Source: Paulinella micropora (taxonomy: Eukaryota; Cercozoa; Imbricatea; Euglyphida). From it: a DNA stretch of 64,000 nt. A program made the position numbers and the translations under genes. Each line of letters starts with the position of its first letter. Within the stretch, counting starts at the first letter, position 1. The notes below the pieces were generated by a model. That model worked only from the letters and a program-made list of their open reading frames with translations. It was not told where the DNA came from and searched no databases. Positions 10,647 through 20,600 of the stretch are shown piece by piece. The DNA is taken from assembly GCA_009731375.1 (NCBI GenBank), contig BJOX01000126.1:480284-544283 (forward strand), read 5' to 3'.

Positions 10647-12152
10647 ATGCAGACCAGAAAGAAAAGAAGGTTGGCTCAAACCTTAGCATGGTCCCGCCAA
10701 TGTCGCGGGCTCGACAACGATGGCGCGGACAATACGGCGGCCTCCGAGCCGGTTGTTGTGAACAGGCCCGCCGTGGAGCTGTACCAGACCCTGTTGGACA
10801 CGGTGTCGAAGCTACAGTTGCTGCAGACCGGCCGCTTCGGGGACGGTTTGGCCGACGAATCAACTACGTTCCTCCTGGACCGACGACCCTCGGTCGGCGG
10901 GATTAACCTCTGGCTGGTAGGCACGCGCACCAAGTGGCAAGAATTGCCCCGAGCCATTGAGGAGGCCCAGCAGCAGCTGATATCCACGATTGACAAGCGC
11001 AAGCAAGACGTGGAAGCCCTGGAGGCCAAGAGCGCGGCGCTGTGCCTGCGCATGGAACAGAGCTCCCAGGCAGAGCAAAAAGAGCTCAGCGACGAACTCT
11101 ACTGCGTCCGCCAAATGATCGGCAAGCACAAGGCGGAGCTGCAAGAACAATCTTCGCGGGAGACGCTGGAAATAGAAGCCGGCGTAGAACGCGAAAATTG
11201 TCTCATAGAGCTCTCCGTGGTGCGCCAGCCATCTTGGAGTTCGAGGGAAAAGACAACTGTGTCGGCCCGGGGCAAATGTCTGTACGTGTTTGGCGGCTGC
11301 AGTGAGATTGGCGCGACCTTCCGCCCGAGCCCGGGCCACACGTTCTGCTACGACGCCAGGCAAAACCGCTGGACGCGACGCGACGAGCTCCGCAGCCCCC
11401 GCACACATTTCGCCGGCACGGCCGTAGGTAAATGTCTGTACGCGATCGGGGGGGTCGACGGCGGGCATAGCTTGAAAGACGTCGAGCGCCTAGACGTCTC
11501 GCAATCTAATGCGAAATGGGAGCGACTGCCGCCGCTGCCGCAGCCCTGCTTCGGCGCGCTGGCCTTGGCGCTCGACAATGCTATTTTTCTGCTCGGCGGC
11601 TCGGGCGACACCCAGAATCTGGCACGCGTCGCGGTCTTTGACCTGGCTACCGAGGACTGGTCCGAGTCTCCGTCTATGTCCAGGGCCCGGCAGTTTGCCG
11701 GCGGCGGCGTGCTGGACGAACAGCTATACGTCTTTGGGGGCAGGGGCAACAGTTACGAAGCCCTGGCCTGTGCGGAACGGTGCAGCCCCGGGGGCCCGTG
11801 GTCTGAGGTGGCGCGCTTGGGGGTCGCGAGGTGGGGCTGCGGGTGTGCCGTGCTGAACCACCAACTTTACGCCCTTGGCGGCCGGAACGCGCTGGATCAG
11901 GTGCTAGCTTCCGTCGAGCGCTATGACCCGGCCCTGAACGTTTGGGAGGAAGTCGCGCCGCTGCGCCAGGGGCGCGAGGGCTCGGTCGCGGCCGTGCTCA
12001 ACAACAGGCTGTATGCGATTGGCGGCTCCGACTGCGAAGGGAAAGCGCTCGCCTCTGTCGAGCGCTACGACGAGCGCCGGAATGCCTGGACTTTTGTCAC
12101 CAATATGCCTGCGTTCTTAAGCGGGGCGGCCTGTGCGGTTGCGCCGGTCTGA
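10647..12152 (+). CDS. Kelch-repeat protein with N-terminal coiled coil
   Basis: 501 codons from ATG 10647 to TGA, unbroken. Residues about 100-190 are charged and heptad-like (SKLQLL, EEAQQQLISTIDKRKQDVEA, QAEQKELSDELYCVRQM) and probably form a coiled coil. Residues about 205-501 hold six Kelch blades, each with the diagnostic hydrophobics plus Gly-Gly: CLYVFGG, CLYAIGG, IFLLGG, LYVFGG, LYALGG, LYAIGG, followed by ERYD..NxW-type strands. The six blades should close one beta-propeller. No BTB domain precedes it, unlike poxvirus and animal KLHL proteins, so it is not an obvious Cullin-3 adaptor. It is one of the few intact genes of the island. Confidence 0.9.
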   Translation: MQTRKKRRLAQTLAWSRQCRGLDNDGADNTAASEPVVVNRPAVELYQTLLDTVSKLQLLQTGRFGDGLADESTTFLLDRRPSVGGINLWLVGTRTKWQELPRAIEEAQQQLISTIDKRKQDVEALEAKSAALCLRMEQSSQAEQKELSDELYCVRQMIGKHKAELQEQSSRETLEIEAGVERENCLIELSVVRQPSWSSREKTTVSARGKCLYVFGGCSEIGATFRPSPGHTFCYDARQNRWTRRDELRSPRTHFAGTAVGKCLYAIGGVDGGHSLKDVERLDVSQSNAKWERLPPLPQPCFGALALALDNAIFLLGGSGDTQNLARVAVFDLATEDWSESPSMSRARQFAGGGVLDEQLYVFGGRGNSYEALACAERCSPGGPWSEVARLGVARWGCGCAVLNHQLYALGGRNALDQVLASVERYDPALNVWEEVAPLRQGREGSVAAVLNNRLYAIGGSDCEGKALASVERYDERRNAWTFVTNMPAFLSGAACAVAPV

Positions 12153-12738
12153 CATTCCTTTACAAAGCCCGTTGCGCTTTGGACGGCCTTTTTTTGGTGT
12201 GTTCTCTCTGATTTATTGAAAAAAACAGAGCCTGCGATGGCAGGAGGGGGGGAGGTTGGCACGGTACTTTGTGCTCTTTACTCTGTTGCAGCTCAAACGT
12301 CGTAACGCTGCAACAGAATGAAGATCTCATGCTTGAACTAGGATGTAATTCAATACGCAATCTACGAAGCCCGGCCTCGGGAAAAAAAATCTTTTATTAA
12401 ATCAAAGAATCTTGTTGTGTGGGTGTTGAAACTCTTGGAGAGCGACGGGCCAGTCACACACACGCGCCTGACACGGTTTCTCCCGTCCCGTGGGAGGCCC
12501 CCCCCCGAGGTAGTAGGAGCCTACGACCGAAAGGTCCCCCGGGCCAATTTCTTTTTGCACCAGCTCCGTAATTCGGTGAATTTCACGACAAGGAAATGCC
12601 GCAATTTTCCGGTGAAACTTCCGCTAGTGCATTTGTCAACCCTAGCTGCAGTGCTCCCGAAAAGACATTTACTAAAAAAAAGACATTGCCTCCCGTTCCT
12701 TGAGCTATGGTCACCATTTTTTCTCACTGGCACACACA
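12153..12738. other. 3' region with candidate poly(A) signals
   Basis: GATTTATTGAAAAA (12210) and CTTTTATTAAATC (12391) carry AATAAA-type signals on the minus strand and ATTAAA on the plus strand. The rest shows no supported gene. Confidence 0.55.
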
Positions 12739-14325
12739 CTAGGCCTCCTCTTGCTGCCGCGGCTGTCCCAGAAATTTAGTCAGCTGGGGCTGAAGGTTTT
12801 TTTTCCAGTGCTGGTGTGGTGCGGGCAGTCCTGCCTTTTTTTGGGCAGGTTTTTTGCCACTGCGGCGTTGAGCAGGTCGGGTTGCCTTCCTTGGTTTTTC
12901 TTGGCGCGGCACGTCCCCTTCGTCTGGCGCCCGGCCGACGCAGCCGTTCTGGCATCGCGAGAGACACACGTGTGGTCGTGTGCTGAACCCGCAGTCAAAG
13001 CAGGCCTGGGCTACGCATGCTGGCTTGGGGCACAGATAAAGCCGACGCCTGCGGCATTGCCGACAAAGCCCCATGTCGTCCCGGCCCACGATGCTGGCGC
13101 CCGTACACGCCGCACACTGCACTTGCCTGGTTGCCGCCTTGCCTGCAGTACTGCACCAAAAGTGTCGAGGTTGTTGGCCGCGCGGCACACGCGGGCGGCA
13201 CCGGCGCGCGCAACACGTCCTCGTCGGCGGTTAGCTCGCAGTAGCTGAGCCAGCGGCCGGCCAACAGCATTTGCACCCGCGGCCAGGACCAGCGCCACCC
13301 GTTCGCCCACACCACGGTCCCGTCGCTGGTCGCGTTCGCGCTCACCGGCGCGTGCGGCAGGTCTGCGGGACACGCCGCCAGCACGGCAGCGCACGCGCCG
13401 AGCGCCAACGTTTCGGCGTAGTCCACCGTGCAGTTGAACAGGCGCCAGCGGCCGCTGCCGCTGCAAGCGTAGCGTCCTCCCGAGAAGGGGGCGCCGCACG
13501 AAACCGTCTGCCCCCCGCACGTCGCCCCCCATTGCGTGGGGCGGGACCAAGGGTGGTCGGCGGCGCAGCGCCACCAAGCAGCGTTGTCCACAAATACCGG
13601 CAGCTGTGCCAGGCACAGCTCGGACCCGCAGCTCACGTTGCGCCCTAACGAACACGCCAGCACCACGGAAGCCGGTAGGACGGCGCTGCACCCCGCGGCC
13701 GAGGAGGGCCAACCCGTCGCCAGCTGCTGCCGCACCAGGTCCGGCTGAACCCTTGCGCAGTAGCGCACGAGGCGCGCGCAGGCCTCGCTGGCGTTAGCCG
13801 CTGCCGGCAGCAGCAGGTGGCAACGGTCGTTTGAGCCTGCAACTGTACAGCTCGCGCCTGTCTCGTTGGTCTGCCCCTGCGGCGCAGTGAGCGCGCACTG
13901 TACAAATGTAGCCCCGCACGTCCAAGTCACGTTGCGCATGTATTGAGGCTCGGGTGCAGCGCAGGACGGTGGCGCAGTAGGCGCCGCGTAGTTGTCGGCT
14001 GAGTCCACGAGGAAGACACAGCCCCCGACCTGCCACGCAGCTGGGGCGGGGTTGGTGTTTAGGCGCTGCGGCGGCCGGCAGCAGTGCAGCTCGCTCGGCT
14101 GCAAAGTCAGCAGTTGTCGGCAGTCGCCGCCGGCGGCCGCGGCCACAACCGCCACCGGCACGCCGCGCGCCAGCCAGGCCAGCCGGTCCGTCAGGGACCA
14201 GCACAGGTACGACCCCGCACCGTCCTGCGTGCAGCGCAGGGCGTGGTAATAGCACGCCGTACCCAGCAGCGAATAGGTCTCGGTGGTACAAGCGTAGGAG
14301 AAAAAAAAGGGGGACAGGGAGGGTC
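12739..14325 (-). pseudogene. Cysteine-rich glycoprotein-like gene, frame broken
   Basis: The minus strand is open in one frame from about 14325 to 12995 and encodes a secreted-type sequence dense in Cys and N-glycosylation sequons (NVTWTCG, NETGASC, NVSCGSELC, NCTVDY, NATSDGT). From about 13190 the convincing sequence is in another frame, a set of paired cysteines (CAACTG, CRQC, CPKPAC, CFDC, CQNGC) down to 12739, followed by a basic tail. No initiator Met or signal peptide is present; the upstream end runs into a C/T-rich stretch and a 10-N join. The single break near 13190 could be a mutation or a base error. The repeated disulphide-type spacing suggests an envelope or secreted glycoprotein. 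No family is recognised. Confidence 0.55.
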
Positions 14326-14868
14326 AGCGCACCTCCCCCCCTCCTTCAAAAAACGCAAATCAAACAAATTGTGGCCTGGCAAAGTGCGGCGACCTTTTGT
14401 GCTCCTTGTGCAGGGGGGGGGGGGGGCCCCCCCCCCCCCCCANNNNNNNNNNGGGGTGCCCCCCCCATTTTGTGCCAGGGGGGGGTGCCCCCCCCCTCCT
14501 GTCAGCGATTCTGGCTGACGGGCCGCCAGCCGCCACGAACTAAGCACTACCACCTGCAGTGCATTCGTTTCTGTCCGATCTGTCTGCCAGGGCCTCAGGG
14601 CCCTGGCAGGCGTGGGTTGTGACATGGCAGAGCATGCCCAGCTCGCGCAAGAGAGAGACACACTGCCAAGTAAAACTCGGCAGGGAGTTTCAAAAACAAA
14701 ACTTCAAGGCACTTAATTGTCTCATAAACGAATTTTAATTTAAAAAAGTCAAGCTTACGACCGCTTGCCCCTCTCTTCTAGGCCCCGCCGCGTCTCTGCC
14801 CCCAGCCCGCTACCGCGGGCTGGCGGCCAGCGTTGTCATTTCTTTTTAAGTGAAGAGTGAATACTCTC
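14326..14868. other. Intergenic: G/C runs at a 10-N join
   Basis: A G run runs directly into a C run (14411-14442) before the gap 14443-14452. GGGGGTGCCCCCCC-type inverted repeats follow at 14453-14500; the same arrangement recurs at 52303-52355. No gene is supported. Confidence 0.6.
14802..14823. repeat. GC hairpin, 9 bp stem, 4 nt loop
   Basis: Arms CCAGCCCGC (14802-14810) and GCGGGCTGG (14815-14823) around loop TACC. The same arms occur at 22721-22742. Member of the dispersed hairpin family described in the findings. Confidence 0.8.
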
Positions 14869-14869
14869 G

Positions 14870-15170
14870 CCAGCCATGGTGCTTATGTTCATTTCTGTGG
14901 TCGAGCTGCCCCCCTTATAGAAACGCTCTGCACCAAAATACTCTAGATGTCCGAGTAGCGTGCGGAGCAGCGTCTGCTATCTGCTGCGCACTAACGATGA
15001 CCGGCAGTTATATATAGAGGGCGGCAAAGCATGCGCACCGCAGCCAGTCGCACACGACGACGCCCGCCGGGCCAGGGGCGGTCAGAGCTGCTGCTGCTGT
15101 TGCTGCTACTGCAGCTGCTGCTACTGCTACTGCGTTCGGGCTAGTCGTCTTCGGCCAGCGGCACACCCAG
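14870..15170 (-). pseudogene. Degenerate copy of helicase-primase linker segment
   Basis: The region is collinear with 19595-19925 in the intact gene. Both hold GTCTGCTATCTGCTGCGC, a diverged GTGCGCACCGC block and the CTGCTGCTACTG run encoding poly-Ser. The copy lacks about 24 bp of the original (19680-19710 side) and contains stops. It is a truncated duplicate with no expected product. Confidence 0.75.
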
Positions 15171-15289
15171 TGGGAGGGAAAGACCCCCGTGGGTGCCGGA
15201 GGGTTGCACGAGAAACTCGACCAGGGCAGCGACAACAAATTTTTATGAGGGATGGTTTTGTTATGTACCTCGACCCGACGGGAATGAAT

Positions 15290-15860
15290 ATTTTTTTGGG
15301 GCTTTTCTTGCGAGTGTTAACGTTTCTTTTAGCGCGCGTAATCGCCTACAGGAGGCTGGGTCGCGAGGGTGCAAGACTCTGCTATCTCAAAGGCTGTCTG
15401 CCCTTGAGACGTGTCGGGTGCGATTTCGTATGCAGAGAAAGTTTTATTCCCTTTTCTAAAATTCCCGTCGGGTCGAGCTGGGTTTTTGGTTCGCACTAGT
15501 TTGCATATTGCATGGGAGTAGCAGCGGCATGACATTTTTGTTAGCAAAGAAGCTTAAACTAGGTGTACAGGCGCGAGAAATCCTTGGCAAGGCACTCGCT
15601 GACCGTCGCACAGGAAGGTTGTAGGGTGGGGAAGGTAGCAGCAAAGGTGAAAAGAGCAGTTCGATCCTTGTCTTTTCCTGCGCCAGTGCGGGGGGTTCTG
15701 AGCGTCCAGCGCGCGTTCCTCCTCTGTGAAAGCACCGCTGTGAAGGCGTTTGGCCTCTTGCACGATCTCGTTCCCAGCTAGGCGGCCGGGGCCCTGACGC
15801 GGCTTGCCAGGCGACCTTGAGCTTTTTGAGAGAAGGCTCTGCAAAATCCATGGTCATCTG
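15290..15860 (-). pseudogene. Degenerate copy of the helicase C-terminus
   Basis: Collinear with the 3' end of the helicase gene: 15310-15510 matches 17064-17240 (shared GGTTCGCACTAGTTTGCA, CGTGTCGGGT and GATTTCGTATGC). 15555-15800 matches about 17610-17835, and ACGCGGCTTGCCAGGCG near 15795 matches 17963. About 330 bp (17270-17600 equivalent) are missing from the copy. It is followed on the right by GA repeats. It is a truncated, diverged paralogue; the ORFs on it are too short to be functional. Confidence 0.8.
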
Positions 15861-17060
15861 GCAAAAGAGAGACAGACAGAGAGAGACACAGAGTATGCGG
15901 ATCACAGCCAAACGATACCCCTCCCATACCCGGGTATCATATCCCATACCCCCTGGAGTATGAATCCCCCCGAGGGGCACGGGGGGGGGGGGGGGGGGCC
16001 CCCCCCCCTCCCCCCCCCCCCCCCCCCNNNNNNNNNNGGGGCGGGGGGGGGGGGGGGGGTGCACCCTTCCCTTTTCCTCTACCCCCTTCCCTAGGGTCCC
16101 CGCGGGCTCAGAACAAGACACACAAAAAACCGCAACAATAAAAAACAGAGGAGAAGAAGGGGGCTTCCCCTCTTCTTCTAAGCTCTATCACCTTTTTTTT
16201 GCCTCCCCCCCCTCCCCCCCCCTCTAACCCACTTTTGTTTTCTTTTGTACCTTGGTATTTCTTCTAAAAAAGATGCAAGCAGTGCCCGGCGCCGAATCCA
16301 GTGCGGCCCGCGCATTTAAGCCCAAGTACGAAGCTGTGCGTGCGCACCGCAGCCCATCGCACACGACGACGACGCCCGCCACGTCAGGGGCGGGCAGCCT
16401 GCAAAACACTTGGGCGCTTTGTACAGGGGGGGTGAGGGGGGGTGCGCCCAACGACCCCCCCTTTTCTCCCGCACAAGGGGATTCGGTCGAAAAAGGCAGT
16501 AGTTCAGGGGAAAAGGTAACACCCCCCCCCCCCCGCGCGCCCCGGGGGATCTTTTCACAGGGATCTCTCACCTAGATCTTAAGGATTTTCGATGTTTGGG
16601 AGGGGTTAATCCCGCCCCCTTTTTTCCGGCACACTTGGTGGTGCGGTGACACCTGCGTGATTCGGTCGAAAAAGGCAGTAGTGCGTCACAAAAAGGCAGT
16701 AGGGTCCCTATACCGGCGGCGGGGTTTTTATGGAGGAACCCCCCACCACCGTGCCCCTAAGGAGCAAAAATAGCACAGAGAGAGCTTAATACAAACAGCG
16801 TTTTCTGGCTGAGTCGGGACCCATGTCTTTTCCGGTGGGGGGTGGGTGTGGTACGGCCGAAAAAGGCAGTAGTGCGTCACAAAAAGGCAGCAGACCAGAT
16901 GAAAAAACACACGCGGGTGGAGGGGGGGGGGGGGCGTTCTCAGGGCACAAGGGAATTAAGCACATTCTGGAGAGCAAAATTTAATGAGCGAGGAAAGGGA
17001 CGCTAGATATGTGTTTATTATCACTCATGAATATTTGTGTGACTTTTTCTCTTGCGCGCG
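15861..17060. other. Intergenic with poly-G/C join and iteron cluster
   Basis: G runs (15980-16000) followed by C runs lead to the gap 16028-16037, with a G run on its other side. The stretch at 16343-16398 is a third diverged fragment of the helicase-primase linker (GTGCGCACCGCAGCCCATCG, then ACGACGACGCCCGCC). From 16481 to 16893 lie the iterons listed separately. No gene is supported. Confidence 0.65.
16481..16893. promoter_or_regulatory. Iteron cluster A: five CGAAAAAGGCAGT-type repeats
   Basis: Copies lie at 16487-16502 (TCGAAAAAGGCAGTAG), 16666-16681, 16687-16702 (CACAAAAAGGCAGTAG), 16856-16872 and 16878-16893. The last four form two pairs in which a CGAAAAAGG copy is followed about 22 bp later by a CAAAAAGG copy joined by TGCGTCA. 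The same iteron is found in the modules at 30-33.5 kb. The cluster lies just downstream of the helicase-primase gene. Repeats of this kind can serve as origins or enhancers; that function is inferred. Confidence 0.65.
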
Positions 17061-17063
17061 TTT

Positions 17064-20000
17064 TTAGTTTGTGCACTCGCCCGCAGGGGGTTGGGTCGCG
17101 AGAGTGCACCCCTCTGCGATCTTCCAGGCCGTCTGTCCTTGGAACGTGTCGGGTACGATTTCGTATGCCGAGAAGGTTTGACCCCTCTGTTTGAACTTTC
17201 CGTCGGGTCGATCAGGGTTTGGGGTTCGCACTAGTTTGCACGGAAGAAGCAAGGGCATGACATCCTTGCTAGCAGCTAGAGCTGTCTGCAGAGAGAGCAC
17301 TTGGTTTTCCTCTTCTAGGACGGCTAGGACGTGTGGGCTAGGGACCCACGTCTCCCGCGCGACGCGACAGCCCGCGCGGAGAGCGCGCAGAGACTGGGTG
17401 AGCTGCCTCGCGTCGATATTCAGGGTTTCGAACTGCAGAACCCGGTGGTCTCTGTGGAAACTGCACTTTAGAGCAGTTAGAAAAGAGGCTACTGCCGCCA
17501 GAGCAGGGAGCGTGACCTTTTGACTGTCGAATAAAGCTACGAAAGTCCCGGGCTTGAACTCCTGCGCGTAGACCTCGGAAAGGGTATGCTCGCTGAGAAG
17601 TTTGAGCCAGAGGTACAAGCGCGAGAAGTCCTTGGACAGGCACTCGGTGACCGTTGTCCAGCAAGGTTGCAAAGTTGGGAACGTGGCAGCAAAGGTAAAG
17701 AGAGCAGTCCGGTCTTTGCGCCTTTCCTGCGCCAGCACGGGGTTTTGTGTTGCCAGAGCGCGTTCTTCCTCATTGCAGACTCCGCTGTGAAGACGCTTGG
17801 CTTCCTGAACAATCTCATCCCAGCTAGGCGGCGGTGGCTCTAATTCTGGAGGGGGCTGCATAGAATCTGCCTCCTGCTCCTGGGCGCCCTCTTGTTCGGA
17901 GTCTTGGTCCTCCGCCATTCGGCGGGATGCGTAGGCTGCTATTATGGCCTCGTCGACCTGTACGCGGCTTGCCAGGCGTTCCTGGCGGCTCGCCCGCTGC
18001 TCCTGAGTTTGAACTTTGCTCTCGGCACGCGCCGCCGCGTGCGCTGCGCGTAGGGCCTTGTTCTCGTTGCGCGAGAGGGCTCGCTCCTGGTCGTGGTAAT
18101 CGCGGAGGTAGTCATGTCTTTGTGCGCGGGGTGGGAGTCGGATGGCGCTGTAGTCTACCTGAATGATATCTGAAGTCATTTCCCGCAGGTACCAGAATAG
18201 TTCGCGAAGAGCGCGCCGGCGAGAGAACGCGGTGCTGAGCGTGTTGAAAGACGCGCACTGTGCGACCCAGGGGTCGGCCCTGGCCCACTGCATGCGCCCG
18301 TCCTCTGTTTGGACGGATGCCAAATAGGAGCAGGAGCTGTCTACGCCAAAGGCGAGCTCGACTGAGACTGTGTGGTCCTCCTCCCTGTCGAGTGACTGGC
18401 GTATCTGGGCGAGCGTGTCGGGCCCCCGCCCGCGATCGGCGCGCGGGTGGGAGACGTACAGGTGCCATTGCAATTGCCTAAGCTGCCGCACACGCCCAGC
18501 CATATGCATGTAGTGCAGGAGCGGAATATGAGGGTTGTTCAGGAGGCTAAACATGACGTCGAAGTGGTCGCAAGATATATCCACTCCTACAGTTAGCACT
18601 GATGTCCACATCACCACATCATATTTGGCCCACTCATGGACCAGCTGTTCGTTGCTGCAAGCAAAGTCGGACATGCGCGGGCTGCCCTGGTAATAAAAAA
18701 GAATGCGTATGCCTGGCAACTTGTCTTCTAGAAAGCGCTTGAGCGTCGAGCCCTGGCGTTTGCTGCCTAATGGCAGTGCGATGCGCTGTCCTCGGCAAAG
18801 GGCTAGCATAAGAGAGCGTTTTATGCTGTTGTGGCTGCGGTGCAAGAAACAGCGGCGGTACATGTGCGCCGCGTAGGTGTTCACGATGTGAAATGTGTTT
18901 TCAGGCGTTGCCTGGCCGCCGCCGAGTGCCAGCTCAGCGGCGGTGCATGTACTCAGTAGTGTCCCCAAGACCTCCACACTTTTCTGGCTGAGAAAGGCAT
19001 CCATGGCGAGCACACACTTGCTGCTTCGCAGCAAGTGAGCAAACATTTGAGCATTTTTCTGGTTGAGGTCCCCCCTGCACAACGCAGCTGTAACATTGAA
19101 AAGTGTCGACTCACTTTCGTCGAGGACGACTAAATCAAACGGGCGTTTGTTTGCCAGGTGATGCAGAGATTCATATTGGTACACCACAAAGTCGGGGTCA
19201 CAAGCTCCACGCGTCGCGTGGCGGTCCTTGTAATACTCGATCGAAACCCCGTGTTTGGCTAGTTCTTGTTGCAGGCGCCGGTACAGCTGGACGTCGAAGG
19301 CAATGCGGGGCCCGATCATAAGCACGCGGAACGACTCGTCGGCCCCGCGCAGCGCGGCCAGCGTTGCCATCTCTTCGTCGGTNNNNNNNNNNTCGGAACG
19401 AACCGTCGGCCCCGCGCAGCGCGGCCAGCGTTGCCATCTCTTCGTCGGTGAAGATACCTCCGGGATTAATACCCTTCACCGCTAACAGTAGTTGAACCAA
19501 CGCTTCTGTCTTGCCACAGCCCATCATCGCCCTGAGAAAGACAAGGCGGGCCTTCTTCGGGAGTGCGAGCTTGCGCACCCACCTGTCATCGTACTTGTGT
19601 TCGTTTCGTGGTAGAGCTGCCTCTTGATAGAACTGCTCTGCGCCGAAATACTCTAGGTGTTCGGGTAACGTGCGGAGCAGACGGTAACCGCCCGCCTCGC
19701 GCAGCTCGGCGTCTGCTATCTGCTGCGCCCTGGCGATGGCCGGCAGTTCTGGCGGGCGGCAGAGCGTGCGCACCGCGGCCCGTCGCGCGCGACGACGTCC
19801 GCCGCGCCAGGGTCGGGCAGAGGCGCCGTGCGCCCTAGACGAGACAGAGCTGCTGCTACTGCTGCTGCTACTACTGCTGCTGTTGTTGTGGTCGGTCTCG
19901 TCGCCGTCGCCTTCGGCCAGACGCCGGCGCTTGTGCGGGGGGCTGGGAGCAGGCCCCCCCGCGGTGGCGGGCTGGAGGGGCCGGGCCTTGTTGCGCTCTG

Positions 20001-20600
20001 TGCACAAGGAACAGACCTGCAACCACCACGCTTGTAGATCCATGACGATGCGGAGCTGGCCGCCAGTGCCGTCCTCGGGGCAATCTGGGCAGGGTACTAA
20101 GAATTCGTCCGTGCGGTGGTATCGCACAGACGGTGCGGCGCGGCCCTTGGCCTTGCTTTCTTGCTTTTCGTCGTCGTCGTCATTCGGGTTGTCTCCGTCT
20201 TCTTTGTCAGAGGAGCATTCTGCTCCCTCGGAGCCCCCGTCCGAGTTTTCTGCTGTTGTCCCCTGCGCCCGCCGCCGCTTGGGCCGGCGCTGCTTCGGCT
20301 CGGCCGGGGCTTTGCGCGACCCGGAGACCACCACCTGTTGCAGCCTCGACGTGACGGCTGCGGGCCAGCCGGCCTTTTCCAAAAAGCTCTGGAGCTCGCT
20401 GAAGCGCGAAGAAACCAGGTGGGGCAAGAGCTCTTGGACGAGCGCAGGGCGCTCGGTGTCCGTGAGCTCATGCGCCCCCCCTTCCGGCCCGCGGCAGCGG
20501 GCTGGGCCGTTGTCCTCGTTCTTTGTTTCGAAGATGGGTCGCTCGTCCCCTTCGTCGTCGTCGTCGACGTCGCTCGTGGCGTTGTCGGCGCGTGGCGCAT
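17064..20600 (-). CDS. Origin-binding-protein-like SF2 helicase segment
   Basis: Minus-strand coding runs from about 20600 to TAA-side end 17064, interrupted by a 10-N join at 19383-19392. Upstream are an acidic stretch (DVDDDDEGDE), a CPDC...CSLC zinc-type pair and a poly-Ser linker. Helicase motifs follow: Walker A MMGCGKTEALVQ (about 19520), Walker B-like VVLDESEST (about 19110), motif V TSVLTVGVDIS (about 18600) and motif VI MHMAGRVRQLR (about 18500). This set matches the herpesvirus UL9/origin-binding-protein type of SF2 helicase also found in several giant DNA viruses (Herpes_ori_bp). Expected role: origin recognition and unwinding in the nucleus. The join carries the same 46 bp on both sides, so the gene is probably continuous there. 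The C-terminus (17064-17900) lacks known motifs. Two truncated copies lie downstream. Confidence 0.8.
19333..19440. repeat. Same 46 bp on both sides of a 10-N join
   Basis: CGTCGGCCCCGCGCAGCGCG and the following 26 bases occur immediately left (to 19382) and right (to about 19449) of the N block 19383-19392, with small differences at the outer edge. This is the pattern of two contigs that overlap but were joined by a fixed gap. Confidence 0.85.

Noticed and set aside
15480-17240. GGTTCGCACTAG at 15488 and 17221, similar to the herpesvirus origin-binding box core TTCGCACT
   Set aside because: Both copies are coding sequence of the helicase gene and its duplicate, so the match follows from duplication and chance and does not mark an origin.
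20097-20560. Continuation of the primase frame down to 20097
   Set aside because: In this part the frame is Arg/Ser/Thr-rich shadow text, while the alternative frame carries the acidic patch, zinc pair and helicase. The true coding frame changes near 20600.
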